Position numbers and translations under genes: made by a program
Shown: piece after piece, positions 46,294 through 56,887 of the stretch
Position numbering within the stretch: position 1 is the first letter of the stretch
How the letters are laid out: each line of letters opens with the position of its first letter
Notes under the pieces: generated by a model
Seen by the model: the letters and a program-made list of their open reading frames with translations, nothing else
Database searches by the model: none
What the model was told of the DNA's origin: nothing
Assembly (NCBI GenBank): GCA_030522415.1
Contig: CM060107.1
Span: 20,034,553-20,098,552, forward strand
Length of the DNA: 64,000 bases
From: Channallabes apus
Lineage: Eukaryota > Chordata > Actinopteri > Siluriformes > Clariidae
Reading direction: 5' to 3'

Positions 46294-47536
46294 TCAGGAT
46301 TCAGTGTGTAGGTGTAGGTTCTTAATTGATAGCCATACCTTGTCACCCACGTGGTACAATCGTGCCGAGGGGTGTCGACGGCGATGTTGGATAACATAGT
46401 TGGAATTGGCACGTCGAATGGCAAGGTTGGCTTGGTGCCAAAGCCGTCGACACCGGCGGACCAACTGTTGGGTCGATGGTACGTCAACCTCCGGTTCTTG
46501 GTGGTCGAACATCGGAGGTTGGAAACCATAGCACACCTCAAATGGGCTTAGGTTGGTGGCCGAGGAGATGTGGAGGTTATGAGACAACTCGGCCCATTTG
46601 AGGTAGCGGGCCCAGGAGCGTTGACGATCCGACACAAATCATCTCAGGTAACGCTCCAGTTGTTGGTTGGTCCGTTCCGTCTGACCGTTTGTCTGGGGGT
46701 GATAGCCAGAAGACAGACTACATGTTGAACCGATCAGATGGCAGAAGGCCCGCCAGAACCGGGCGGTGAACTGGGGGCCTCTGTCCGAGACGATGTCCCT
46801 AGGGAACCCATGCAATCGGACTACATGTTCCAATATCAGCTCGGTGGTGTTCTTTGCTGATGGGAGTCCGGCAAGGGCCACCAGGTGTACTGCCTTGGAG
46901 AACCGGTCGACGATGGTCAAGATTGTGTTTTTGTCTTCGGGAAACTGGCAGGCCCGTGATGAAATCTACGGCGATGTGTGTCCAGGGCCACCGAGGAACG
47001 GGAAGGGGTTGGAGCTCTCCGGGTGTATGTTGGTTTCTGTCCTTCGCCCTGGCACACACTGGGCACGCCTGAACGAACACAATGACGTCCCCCCTCATCG
47101 TGGGCCACCAGAACGCTCGTCCTATGAAGGAAGTTGTTCTCTGGGTCCCAGGGTGTCCGGCGACGAGGGAGGCGTGGCCCCATTGTAGGACTTCTGGTCT
47201 AAGTTGGGGTGGAACATAGAGCCGTCCAGGTGGGACACCTGCCGGTGCGGTCTCCACAGTCAGAGCCTGGCGGACCCTCGTTTCGATGTTCCAACTGAGT
47301 GGTGCAATGATCTGTGTGGGGGGAATGACAGGCACGGGGTCCACCCGGGGTATCTCCATCTCGTGTTGGCGAGAGAGGGCATCGGCCTTGGTGTTCTTAG
47401 ACCCCGGGCGGTAGGAGAGGTGGAAATTGTACTGCTCAAAAAATAGAGCCCACCGTGCCTGTCGCGGGTTGAGCTGTCGCAGGCTCTTGATCGTGAGGAG
47501 ATTTTGGTGGTCTGTCCAGACGATGAATGACGCCAT
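46294..47536 (-). pseudogene. Gypsy A RNase H end and integrase, broken
   Basis: The 47536-46799 frame begins in RNase H ([39 protein letters not shown]). It passes into the integrase zinc region (GHASLVAGHPGTQ, then CPVCARAKDRN) and the first catalytic Asp ([13 protein letters not shown]). A frameshift leads to 46639-46920, with [19 protein letters not shown] (second Asp) and [18 protein letters not shown] (Glu). A stop precedes 46294-46635, the C-terminal part. The active-site residues are present, but the frames are not joined. Integrase would insert the cDNA copy into the genome. Confidence 0.87.
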
Positions 47537-48510
47537 TCATCCGAAGCCCACTTTATGCCCAACAGTTCACGGTCCCCTACTCCGTATCGCTGCTGAGTGG
47601 GATTTAATTTTTTGGAGAAGAAGCCACAAGGATGTAGCTTCTGGTCTGGACCGCATTGGGAGAGGACGGCGCCCACGTCCGACGCGTCCACCTCCACAAC
47701 GAATGGTTTATCGGCATCTGGGTGCAAGAGAATAGGGGCGGTGGTGAAGAGGTGGCAGAGTCTCCGGAAAGCTGAGATGGCGACTGAGTTGAGTTGGAAT
47801 GGATGAGTTGTGGGCCTGGTCAGTGTGGTGAGTGGTGCTGCAACTGTACTGTAGCCCTGGATAAAGCGATGATAAAAATTCGCAAGCCCGAGAAACTGTT
47901 GGAGCTGCTTCAGTGTCCTGGGTAGGGGCCAGTGACGTACAGCTTCCAGCTTCTGCGGGTCCATGGCCACACCCTGGGGCGAGATAACAAAACCCAGGAA
48001 CGTGGTGGAGTGCTTGTGGAAAGCACACTTTTCCAGCTTACAGTACAGCTGGTGGGCGAGCAATCTCTTTAACACGGCTCGGACGTGTTGACCATGCTCT
48101 TCGGTGGTGCGAGAGTAGATTAAGATGTCATCCAGATAAGCAAACACCCATCGGCCTAGCATGTCTCTCAGGACATCGTTAATGAAATGTTGGAAGGCCG
48201 AGGGTGCGTTGCAGAGTCCAAACGGTATGACCAGGCTCTCATAATGTCTGGTAGGTGTGATGAAGGCCGTCTTCCACTCATCATCCTCCCTGATGTGCAC
48301 CAAGTTGTAGGCGCTCCGGAGGTCTAACTTAGTAAACACGGTGGCACCAGAGAGGGCGTCCAGGGCAGAGTTGGTAAGCGGCAGGGGGTGACAGTTTCAG
48401 ATGGTGATCTTATTTAGCCCCCGATAGTCGACACATGGACGAAGTTCGCCCCCTCTCTTCTTTACAAAGAAGAACCCTGCGGCGGCAGGTGAAGAGAACG
48501 GTCTGATGGT
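47260..48510 (-). pseudogene. Gypsy A reverse transcriptase and RNase H
   Basis: The 359-codon frame 47260-48339 shows [21 protein letters not shown] (motif A), [18 protein letters not shown] (motif B), the catalytic [23 protein letters not shown] and the RNase H start [15 protein letters not shown]. Upstream in the same reading direction, [20 protein letters not shown] occurs around 48430-48490, followed by an in-frame stop near 48396 in the [10 protein letters not shown] region. RNase H is interrupted by a frameshift near 47530. The protein copies element RNA to DNA in the virus-like particle. Confidence 0.87.
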
Positions 48511-48857
48511 ACCGTTTCGGAGGGCATTGGCGAAGTAATCCTCCATCACCTTTGTCTCGTCGTCTGATAGCGAGTAGAGATGGCCGGGGTGGAGCCGGGC
48601 TGGAGGTCAATGGCCAGGTCATAAGGACGGTGAGGTGGCAGTTGGCTGGCGCGTCGCTTACAGAAGACCTAAGCCAGGTCCCGATAAGGTGGTGGAAAGG
48701 CGTGGATGTCGACGTCGGACCCGTTTGTGACCAATGTGGAGGATTATCTGGACCGTAAAGCGAGAATTGGTGGTGTCAGTTGTAGCAGAGAGGTGGACGG
48801 TACCCGTTGAGTCTCTCCTCTCGCTCACCGGGGCTGGGCGTTTCCCGGGCGGAATGG

Positions 48858-48899
48858 GCATGTCGCCCGGTGGTGTGCCGCTGACCCACAATAGGCACA
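48858..48899 (-). other. Gag CCHC zinc knuckle of Gypsy A
   Basis: The minus strand reads [14 protein letters not shown], an exact C-X2-C-X4-H-X4-C nucleocapsid zinc knuckle that binds RNA. It is in a different frame from the upstream gag ORF, showing a frameshift between 48900 and 49090. Confidence 0.8.
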
Positions 48900-49088
48900 C
48901 AAACCCTCGCGGCAATGTCTCTCGCGTTCCGCCACGGTCAGGGAGGCGCGCCCTAGTTGCATGGGTTCCCCGGCTCCGGTGTCAACCACGGCAGGAGGTG
49001 GAGATCCGACACGTCCAGGAACAGCAGTGGTGAAGGTTGCTGGCGATCTGGATACGGTGTGGGCGTAGGTGGGAGCAGGCGGCAGGGT

Positions 49089-49824
49089 TCAAGGTGCTGG
49101 CTTAGGGCGAGAGAGGAGGCGCTGGTCAAAACGGAGGGCTAGTTGGATCAGCTCCTCCAACATGGCTGGGAGCTCTCGCCCGGCTAGCTCATCCTTGATC
49201 CGGGAAGCCAGCCCCTCGAAGTAGGATGTCCAGAGAGCGGCGTCTCCCCACGATGTCTGTACCGCGAGGGTCCGGAACTCAGCCGTGTACCGGCTCATGT
49301 CGTAGGTGGTACAGTTTTGTGTCAGTCTCCACCTCGCCCGCTGGATGCTCAAAAGTGAGTTTGAGCTGTCGGGTGAACTCGTTATAAGAGTGGGCGGTAT
49401 CGGTGTCGGCACGAAGAACTGCCATGGCCCACTCAGCTGCCTGCCCAGATAGCAACGAGATGAGCAAGGCAATGCGTAGCCGGTCGGTGGAGTACTTGGT
49501 GGCATTGAACTCAAACACCAGTTCCAGCGATGTTAAAAACACACTGCATTTACCATCCGTGCCATCCCACTTATCAGGTAATGCGAGGAAAACATCAGTA
49601 GAAGGGAGGGGTTGGTGCGGGGCTGCGGCCTCCGCGGCAGGCTGCCTGCTAGCCACGCCCTCAACGGCCGCGCGGAGATCCGCATTCTCCTGCCGGAGCT
49701 CCGCAACCTCGCGGCGTAGAGTAGCGAGATCTGCGGTTAGCCGATTGATAAGCGTAGCATGCTGGTCAACCACGTCGCACAGGCGCGCATGATCCGCTGA
49801 GTTTACCGCGGAAGGCTCTGTCAT
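49089..49824 (-). pseudogene. Gypsy A gag, frameshifted
   Basis: The 49279-49824 frame starts MTEPSAVNSADHARLCDVVD. It contains a predicted coiled coil (INRLTADLATLRREVAELRQ, ENADLRAAVEG) and a capsid-like LPDKWDGTDGKCSVFLTSLE. The 49089-49514 frame continues with YTAEFRTLAVQTSWGDAALW and YFEGLASRIKDELAGRE, the typical C-terminal capsid region. A frameshift near 49330 separates them. The start ATG lies 3 bp inside the LTR boundary candidate at 49827. Gag forms the particle in the cytoplasm. Confidence 0.85.
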
Positions 49825-49826
49825 TC

Positions 49827-50192
49827 TGTCACAAACTAACCAGAGGAGACCAGAAAGACTTACCTTAGCGGTTAGCCCTTATAGCGTGAATGGTAAACCC
49901 AAACGCGGATAAACACGAGCGGGCAGGATAATCACGCACTTTGATCTAAGGACTCTCACAAATACGGAGCAAGAGAAAGACACAATCTAACTCGCGTCCT
50001 ATAAACACACACCCAAGAAAGTGAGTACTCACGGTTAGACGAACGATTCCTAGACAACATGGGCGAACTCAATGACAGAGCGATGTGCCTTATCCTTTTT
50101 ACAAGTGATCTTGTATCCTTTTATGCTTTCAGTCTTTGCGACCGTCTTACTTCCGGGTCCTAGTGCCGGTCGGGAGCTGAGTGTGCATGACA
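49827..50192 (-). repeat. 5' LTR candidate of Gypsy A
   Basis: On the minus strand the stretch starts TGTCATGCAC and ends TTTGTGACA, so its ends are a 5-bp inverted repeat TGTCA/TGACA, as is usual for LTRs. There is no second copy in the window to confirm the boundary, because the 3' LTR is deleted. The Tc1 coding sequence resumes immediately outside at 50193. Confidence 0.65.
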
Positions 50193-50240
50193 ATTTGACG
50201 CTTTTCGGCAGCAGAGAGATCCTTTTTCTTTCCCATATTG
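50193..50240 (-). pseudogene. N-terminus of the split Tc1-like transposase
   Basis: The minus strand reads MGKKKDLSAAEKRQI, the start of the fish Tc1-like transposase. It ends exactly at the Gypsy LTR boundary. The remainder of the protein is at 45333-46140. The ATG at 50238-50236 is the natural start. Confidence 0.83.
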
Positions 50241-50588
50241 CTTGAAACCTGTGGCCTGCTTAATAATATGGAACAACCTTCTTCAGTACTTTTTCTTTAA
50301 TTGGGCTCATCTGGCAAACTAGTTATCGCAGGTGTCTGAGATTCATTTCAGTAATCCAAAGAGCCCTGAGACACAATAACATCCATGAGTTTAATTTAAA
50401 AACTAAACATTTCATGTTTATGACACTTACATCCAATTTGCATAATAATTTGGAACACAATATATTAACCTATTCACGAATCTATGAAGAAATCATTTTC
50501 AGAATGTCTTCATGGAGGAACTTCATACTGTCATACTAATAGTGTTCAAATCAAACCAGGATTCTTGATTGTGCAGAATAACAGAACA

Positions 50589-50958
50589 TTCATTCATTCA
50601 TTTTCTATACCGCTTAATCCTGTGTTCAGGGTCGCGGGGGACCTGGAGCCTATCCCAGGAGACTTTGGGCACTAGGCGGGGTACACCCTGGACAGGGTGC
50701 CAATCCATCGCAGGGCACACACACATCCCACACACCCAATCACACACTACAGGCAATTTAGGAACGCCAATTAGCCTAACCTGCATATCTTTGGACTGTG
50801 GGAGGAAACCGGAGTACCCCGGAGGAAACCCACCAAGCACGGGGAGAACATGCAAACTCCATGCACACAGAGACGGGAATCAAGCCTGGCCGGGGAATCG
50901 AACCCAGACCCTGGAGGTGCAAGGCGACAGTGCTAACCACTTCAACACCGCGCCGCCT
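50589..50958 (-). mobile_element. DANA/Mermaid-type SINE, minus strand, perfect 12-bp duplication
   Basis: A young full-length copy: GAAT-type tail 'cattcattcattttctatac' at the left, core 'gagaacatgcaaactccatg', and the tRNA-like head at the right ending 'ccgcgccgcc'. 'aataacagaaca' flanks it exactly at 50577-50588 and 50959-50970. Confidence 0.94.
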
Positions 50959-50970
50959 AATAACAGAACA

Positions 50971-52340
50971 CAGTTACAAAAAGGATTTGATCCAAGGATC
51001 AGGAGTTCCACTCAGTGGATTTTCACATACATCAGTGACTGCAGTGGGCTTTGAGCCACCTCAACCTGGATAATCATTTACAAATGTATTGCCTTCTTTA
51101 AAATGTTTGCATCATTCAAATGTTTTACTGCTGTGAAGCATCTCATTACCATGCTGTGCATGAAAACTTCTGCAATGGTAAATCACCATCACAGTCCTAG
51201 TTTTACTTGAACGCCTCTTGTATCTACAAACCAAAAAGTGTGTAATAACTGTGTCTTTACACAATCACACATGCACTTTACAGGTGTTGATTAGATTTAT
51301 CACCCTTGTTCTTCTCCTTAGAAATCAACTGCCAGTAAAGCTCTACTTTTTTGTATGTTTGAGGAATTATAAGTTATAAAATTACACTCCATAGGTTGTC
51401 AAGAAGAATATAATTTTCATCTTGAGTATTTGCTTTATACTTATCACTATCTGAATAAGCAGGGTTTCTCCAGGCACGAATATAATCCTTAAACTTGTAC
51501 GACTCAAAAGACAAATATTCCCAATTATGATTTTTCCCATATTCATTTTTCTCTGTATATGATATTCCATTTCTGTTTATTTGACTCCCGCTACTTGTTA
51601 GGTCTGTCTCTGTCCCTTGTGTGTATTGCATGTGACACCTGACAGCATTCTAAAAGATGTGTTTCTAGCCTCTGGTCAACAACCATCTCTTGAGAAGAGC
51701 AATAGGGACCCATAAGGGTTTTAATGGAATGCCAGGGAGACTGATGCGGCACTTCTTCCAAACTGTGATTTATCTGGTATGCTGAGTGAGAGAATCTGGG
51801 TAAATAAGTGGCATGGAAACTATCGTCATAGAAACTGTTGTCCAGAGGCAGTACTGAAGGGGGTCAACGGCGCTGTAAAACAAAAGGGCAGAATGCAAAC
51901 ATGGAGAAGACCAGAATACTTAATGAAATCAGTTCACTAGTTTTTAATGAGCAATAGTGTCATGTTTGGGGAGACAGGTGGTGACCCTTTTTCTTTAGCC
52001 AATGTTTTCTTTGTCTAAAAAACACAAGATGTAAAATATTCTTATTAGGGTTGTGTCTGATTTCTGCTCACCTACACAATACAGTATGTTGCATATGTAG
52101 TCAGCATCTGGCTTCTTTCTAAAAAAAAAAAAAAAAAAAAAACACCCCTCTGCTCCAAAGGTGTCGAAAACTGATAAAGCAGAGATTCCTGACAACCAGG
52201 CCATGGTCTAGTACCAAGCTATGAGTTTTTTGTTGTATAGCAATCATTTAAACATTGATATTTTTCTTCAAATTTAGATAAATTACTTATCATAATACAT
52301 AATACATAATACATTTCACAGAGCATCAAAAGAATTTTGC
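50971..52340. other. No gene recognised
   Basis: AT-rich sequence with a 21-base A run at 52122-52142. ORFs of 69 to 91 codons are unsupported, and those overlapping 50971-51073 are SINE read-through. Confidence 0.45.
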
Positions 52341-52347
52341 AGTCCAT

Positions 52348-52469
52348 CACTCATTCTATATACTGCATATTCTGTGCAGAGGCATGGGAAGCCTGGACCC
52401 TATATCTAGGGGTCACGAGGCACTATATGGGGTACCCCATGGATGGAGTGTCAGTCCATCACAGGCCAT

Positions 52470-52515
<46 letters not shown>

Positions 52516-52692
52516 CAGGAAATTTGGAAATGCCAATTAGTCTAATCTGCATGTGTGGGAGCTGGCGTACCTGGAGGAAACCAAGCAAGCGCAGGGAGAA
52601 TATAAAAACTCCACACACATGGAACTGAAAGCGGGACTCAAACCGTCTACCCTGGATCTACAAGGCCAAAGTACTATTCCACCGGTACACCC
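52348..52692 (-). mobile_element. DANA/Mermaid-type SINE, minus strand, old copy
   Basis: Recognisable segments in inverted order: 'attctatatactgcatattc', 'tcagtccatcacagg', a CA run (52473-52513), 'ggaaatgccaattagtctaa', 'aactccacacacatgg'. The head is much decayed ('ccaccggtacaccctt'). Confidence 0.78.
52473..52513. repeat. (CA)n microsatellite within the SINE
   Basis: About 20 CA units; expanded from the short CA/GT stretch present in other SINE copies. Confidence 0.95.
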
Positions 52693-52891
52693 TTAACACA
52701 ATGCGGGTCTTTCTGACACCTTTTATTAAGAATTAAACATATAATCCATGTCAATGTCATGAAATGTATTAGTTCATTTAATCATGTATGACATTTATTA
52801 TTATTATTATTATTGGATTATTTATTATTATATACAAATATATAATTATTTATTTAACAGTTGTCCCTTACCAGCTTCTCATTCTTTTTAT

Positions 52892-52892
52892 A

Positions 52893-52931
<39 letters not shown>

Positions 52932-52940
52932 TTCTTTCTG
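52892..52940. repeat. (TC)n microsatellite
   Basis: TC repeats interrupted by TATC and TTTC units. Confidence 0.93.
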
Positions 52941-54820
52941 AAAGGTAATAAGACAAAAAAATGCAGTTTGTTGAAAAAGCAAAAAGTCTGCTGTTTAAAT
53001 GTATTTCATGTATTAAAATATAAAGTTACAGCTTTACATCTGACCCCACGGGAGACTGAAGAAAAATGCTAAAGGAATTTCTTCTCACAAAGAAACTTCT
53101 CACAAACACTTTTTTAATAATTGCATATGCTTTTTCAAACCGTTTCTAGCGGAGCATTTATCATATGAGTCACTGTGCTAGTTGTTTCTATAGAAACAAT
53201 AACATAATAATGAGTGCATTAATAAACGTTGTGGCCAATGCTACAATTCGAGCTTATGTTTTGGAAAATAAATCAACCCATTTCTGACCAACCAGTCCAG
53301 CTCAGTGGTATATTAACTCTGTTTATTAGGTAAGATCGGTCCTGCGTCTGTCAAACATTTACTACACTGTGCTTCCTGCTTGTTCCCGCCGACAGCTTAA
53401 AGATCAATACGGTTCCAATATTCGTTTTTTTTTTTTTCCGGAGTGTGATCATATTACTAATCAAGGCATTAGTATAGTGCAGTAGGATGACAGAAAAGAC
53501 ATTTGCTAGTGAAACGTGTTAGCACTCACATGGCAGTGCTGCATGATGGTCACATAGAGCTCTCGCAAACAACACGCACTGCTCAAAATGAGGGGGTGTA
53601 AAGGATTACATCATCTCCGAGTCTGATAATAACAACCAAAGAATTTAAAAGCCTGAGAAGCCAAGTTTCATCTATGCTCTTGTACATGCCAAATCAAACA
53701 ACTGCCAAGGATGGCAATAAAGAGAGAGAATAGAGATGAGCACTTTGCCTCAACCCTCTGTCACCACATTGCATTGTTTGTATGAATCAGTGTGTGTGTG
53801 TGTGTTTGTGTGTAGGTGTCTATGGCATCCAGAGCATGCTTTTAAGATTGATGCGTGGGAGGTGGACTCCCCATAGTGCTGGTGTAAGAAGGTGAGTATA
53901 GCCATCAGCTTTTAATGTTTCCGTTGTACCTTAAACATCCTTTATGCCCCCAAACCTTTCCATCAAACTCTTGTACCTGAAGGAAAGAGAAGCCGAATAT
54001 AGACACTTATGTTACATATACTGTATAACATATATAAATCTATACCATAACCCATTTTTAAACCATTTTGTAATAGTAATGTTAAGATGGCATGTTATAA
54101 CAGTAACTAAGTGGAACTGTGAACACTCACCTAGGCATGGCTGTATCTCCACATGTATAAATTCACTGTAAATGTCTATATTTTAAAAACATACATATGT
54201 ATTTTGGATGGCACTATGTTATAGCCATTAGCATTTCTCACAGTTTCACATGATCTCACGTGTCTGTTCGGATTGCATTAGGGTTTTCACCCCCTGTCCA
54301 AAAACATGCCGAGAGGTGTATTGGTGTCTCTAGATTTCCTCAGGTGTGTATAAATGACTCATTCTGATTTACTATTTAAATCTTGATATTTTTGCACAAA
54401 TTTCATGACCAAATTGCTCAAGCTCTTTTAGGTCAAAGAAAATGTTTATACAATTTCCCACAAATAGTGTTTGTTGTACATTGATCACATTTCTTGCACC
54501 CGAAAAACATGTTTTCTTCTAATGCTGTGTTACCTACTGTATAGTCCCTACTGTTGAAAAGCATCACTGCAACATGATGTTACCATGAATATGCTTCATT
54601 GTGGGTTTGATGCTCTCAGAATGTTGAGCAGTGTTGGAGTTCTGCCAAACCTAGCACTTTGCACTTCGTCAAGGTCAAAGATTTGCTCTCATTAATTTGC
54701 TGCGTCTTCAAAAGGGATTACATAGGGCCTTTTTCAACAGTGGCTTTCTTATCACCACTCTTCCATAAATTCCAGCTTTGTTTTGTGTAAGATAAGGTTG
54801 ACCCATTTAAAGGTTCTCCC
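52941..54820. other. Mostly single-copy-looking DNA, with some less AT-biased blocks
   Basis: The block 53130-53900 has several non-repetitive segments, including the palindrome at 53182-53199 and a stretch with splice-site-like borders at 53816-53891 (see findings). A short GT-rich stretch lies at 53790-53812. The right part (54540-54820) reads like a decayed DNA transposon flank, but I cannot assign it. Confidence 0.4.
53182..53199. promoter_or_regulatory. Perfect palindrome fitting the RFX X-box consensus
   Basis: 'ttgtttctatagaaacaa' is an 18-bp perfect palindrome. Its core GTTTCT-AT-AGAAAC fits the RFX consensus RYYNYY-N1-3-RRNRAC on both strands. Binding is inferred from the consensus only. 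Confidence 0.3.
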
Positions 54821-54828
54821 ATATAAGA

Positions 54829-55577
54829 TGTGGATCTTTCCAACTCCTTAATCTTGGTCGCTTGGTTGCTTTGCTGATTAATGTTTTCCTTTATGCAAAA
54901 TTGTGTAGTTATTTACCAGTAAACTTGTAACAATATCATGGGCACCCACGGCTCAGGACAAAGGCAGACAAATATGTGAAAAAGTCAGTGCTGGACATGA
55001 TAGAAAGTCACAAGAACACCCAGTGCACCACAGCCCGCCGCACTCAAGGATCAACAGGTAAAAAATAAACAAGGCTGCAAACCCTCCAGATTCCAATCCC
55101 TTTGAGCACCAATGAGATGCACCAGACATCAAGTCAGATCCATGGAGGATGCACCTCAGAAACCACAACACCCAAAGGATCTGCCCATGCGGCAGTAAGG
55201 GAACCTTTAAAATACTGGGCATGATGTTTTGCATTGTATGTTATGGCTGATTGGTGTTTAATGATGCTCCACCAGATGCTGAATAAGTGTAATTTTTCCA
55301 AAGCTTGATACTTTACAGAGTTTTGTCCCAGATTTGTTTTGGTAGGAACTTGGTGTTCATGATGCTGTTTGTTGTGGTTTGCTTTGAGAACACAAACATG
55401 GGCTTTGTTCAACTTTTGTTTTCACAAATTTTTCCTGCATTGTTCTAAGCCTTGGGTGCCCTTTATATTGGTGCAAGTTTACTGATATATAACTACACAA
55501 TTCTGTGTAAAGGAGGACATTAATCTGAAAAGCAACCAAGCGACTAAGATTAAGGAGTTAGAAAGATCCACAACCTT
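54829..55577. mobile_element. Inverted repeat element, about 130-bp arms
   Basis: 54829-54962 and 55440-55577 are imperfect inverted copies: 'ccttaatcttggtcgcttgg' versus the complement of 'ccaagcgactaagattaagg', and 'gggcacccacggctcagg' versus the complement of 'ccttgggtgccc'. About 480 bp lies between the arms. Long inverted arms with no transposase suggest a foldback-like or MITE-type DNA transposon relic. The family is unknown to me. Confidence 0.7.
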
Positions 55578-55749
55578 TTCACAAGACAGCCATATAGACT
55601 ATATAAACTTTGTTTTCTCTCTGTGTGGATTTTTGACACATGCTCCCAATGCCCCTGGTACTGTATGTAGGTGTCTGTGAACATAACTGTCTCTCATTGA
55701 TCCATCATGACTCTCATACAATTTGTATGTTTCATTGTTGTATAAGGAG

Positions 55750-56790
55750 TTCCATTTCAAAAGCTACACTCAATACTGCGTGAAAGCGCTATGGGAAACG
55801 ATTCCTCGTGACCGGTTGTGAAGCATGTATGTGTCATACACGCAAAATATTTTGCCATGTATAACCTCAGGCAGGTGACGTCAACCGATGAGGTGCACCT
55901 GGAGGTTATAAATAGGCATGAGCCGGAAACACCCTCAGATCTTTTTATCTTCAGGATCCATGTTGTGTGTGTGCGTGTCTGCAAGCATTTTTTAACAGAA
56001 AGCGAAAATAGAAAGTGGCTTACTACTCACCAGAAAGATGGCAGAGTTAGACACGAGTCCGTCCCTCCGTGTAGAAGAATATCTCGCTGAGGGCGATCTC
56101 CACGCTTTCTGTTTTCAGCGTTTGGGGGAAGAGCACGCTATCCTCGGGCTTCAGGGAATAAAAATAAATAAATAAAATAAATCCCCCAAACCCTCAAGGT
56201 CAGATGACAGGTGCCTGTCCGGTGGCCGGAGGAGGGGCCTCAATGATGGCTCCTCCCCCTCCTGGCGACCTCCATGAGTTAACTCTTTTATGGAATAAGC
56301 CGTATTTATCCCGTGTTTTTGTGCTATTGACATTTGATTTGTTCCAATGTCATGGATGAAAGTGCGGTCCTTTATGATGATGTCCCAGATCAGAGAGATG
56401 CTCGCGAGCTATCTCTCTCCTGGGAATCTCTCTCCTATCCTCCAGGGAAAATCCACACTCCCCACCAAACGTGTAGACTAACATCTTCGTTGGTGGGAGA
56501 AGATTTTTCAGGCAGCGGGTCAGCCTGGTGCTTTCCTGCACACAATGGCTTTGCATGCATACCAGACTGACCTACTGAGAGCTGAGCACTGACAGGAGGA
56601 CCAGCATCCTTAGGAGGCCGTGGACCAATCTCCACCATCACTGGTGTTTCGGAGAGCAGCGGTCTCCAGTGAAACCTTAGGTGTTCAGTCCCATCCACCT
56701 ATGTTCAGGATGCCGAACACCTAACACACCCATCCAGCCGAGGTATCAAGGTTCGTGCACCTTTAGAGAGGCTGGCAGCGGGGAACCTAC
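55750..56790 (+). pseudogene. DIRS-like retroelement 5' region and gag fragment
   Basis: A promoter-like 5' part ('ataaataggcatgagccgga' near 55909) is followed by an ORF starting near 56038 that reads MAELDTSPSLRVEEYLAEG and then FQRLGEEHAILGLQG. This resembles the 'CLGEEHA' region at the N-terminus of fish DIRS-type Gag, with the Cys changed to Arg. Further on (about 56380-56580) WEKIFQAAGQPGAF, HTMALHAYQTDLLRAEH resembles the LHTM..LQAYQADLL block of DIRS Gag. Frames are broken by stops, and the RT and tyrosine recombinase are absent. Assignment is from residue pattern. Confidence 0.6.
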
Positions 56791-56887
56791 TAATCTAAAT
56801 TAAGTATATTTTATATAATGTTGAAAAATTCAAGAGGGGTGAAAACTAGGGTACTGACACTTGCTGTCATTATGGCGCTGGTACCTA

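Larger units (their letters stand above)
46140..50192 (-). mobile_element. Ty3/Gypsy retrotransposon A, 3'-truncated
   Basis: It runs right to left: one LTR candidate (49827-50192), gag (49089-49824, zinc knuckle at 48858-48899), RT and RNase H (about 47260-48510), and integrase (46294-47536). A pol C-terminal stretch reaches about 46145, where [23 protein letters not shown] residues stop at the Tc1 junction. The 3' LTR is absent, and a short piece of the Tc1 gene is also missing at that side. A deletion therefore removed the element's 3' end together with adjacent host DNA. Confidence 0.87.
45091..50458 (-). mobile_element. Tc1-like transposon split by a Gypsy insertion
   Basis: Both ends share the inverted 18-mer 'tgttccaaattattatgc' (45092-45109 forward; reverse complement at 50440-50457). 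The Tc1 sequence is continuous from 45091 to about 46140 and resumes at about 50193. About 4 kb of Gypsy sequence lies between, in the N-terminal part of the transposase gene. The TA target duplication is no longer intact on either side. Confidence 0.85.

Noticed and set aside
46766..47188. Plus-strand ORFs of up to 140 codons over Gypsy A
   Set aside because: Antisense shadows of the minus-strand integrase and RNase H.
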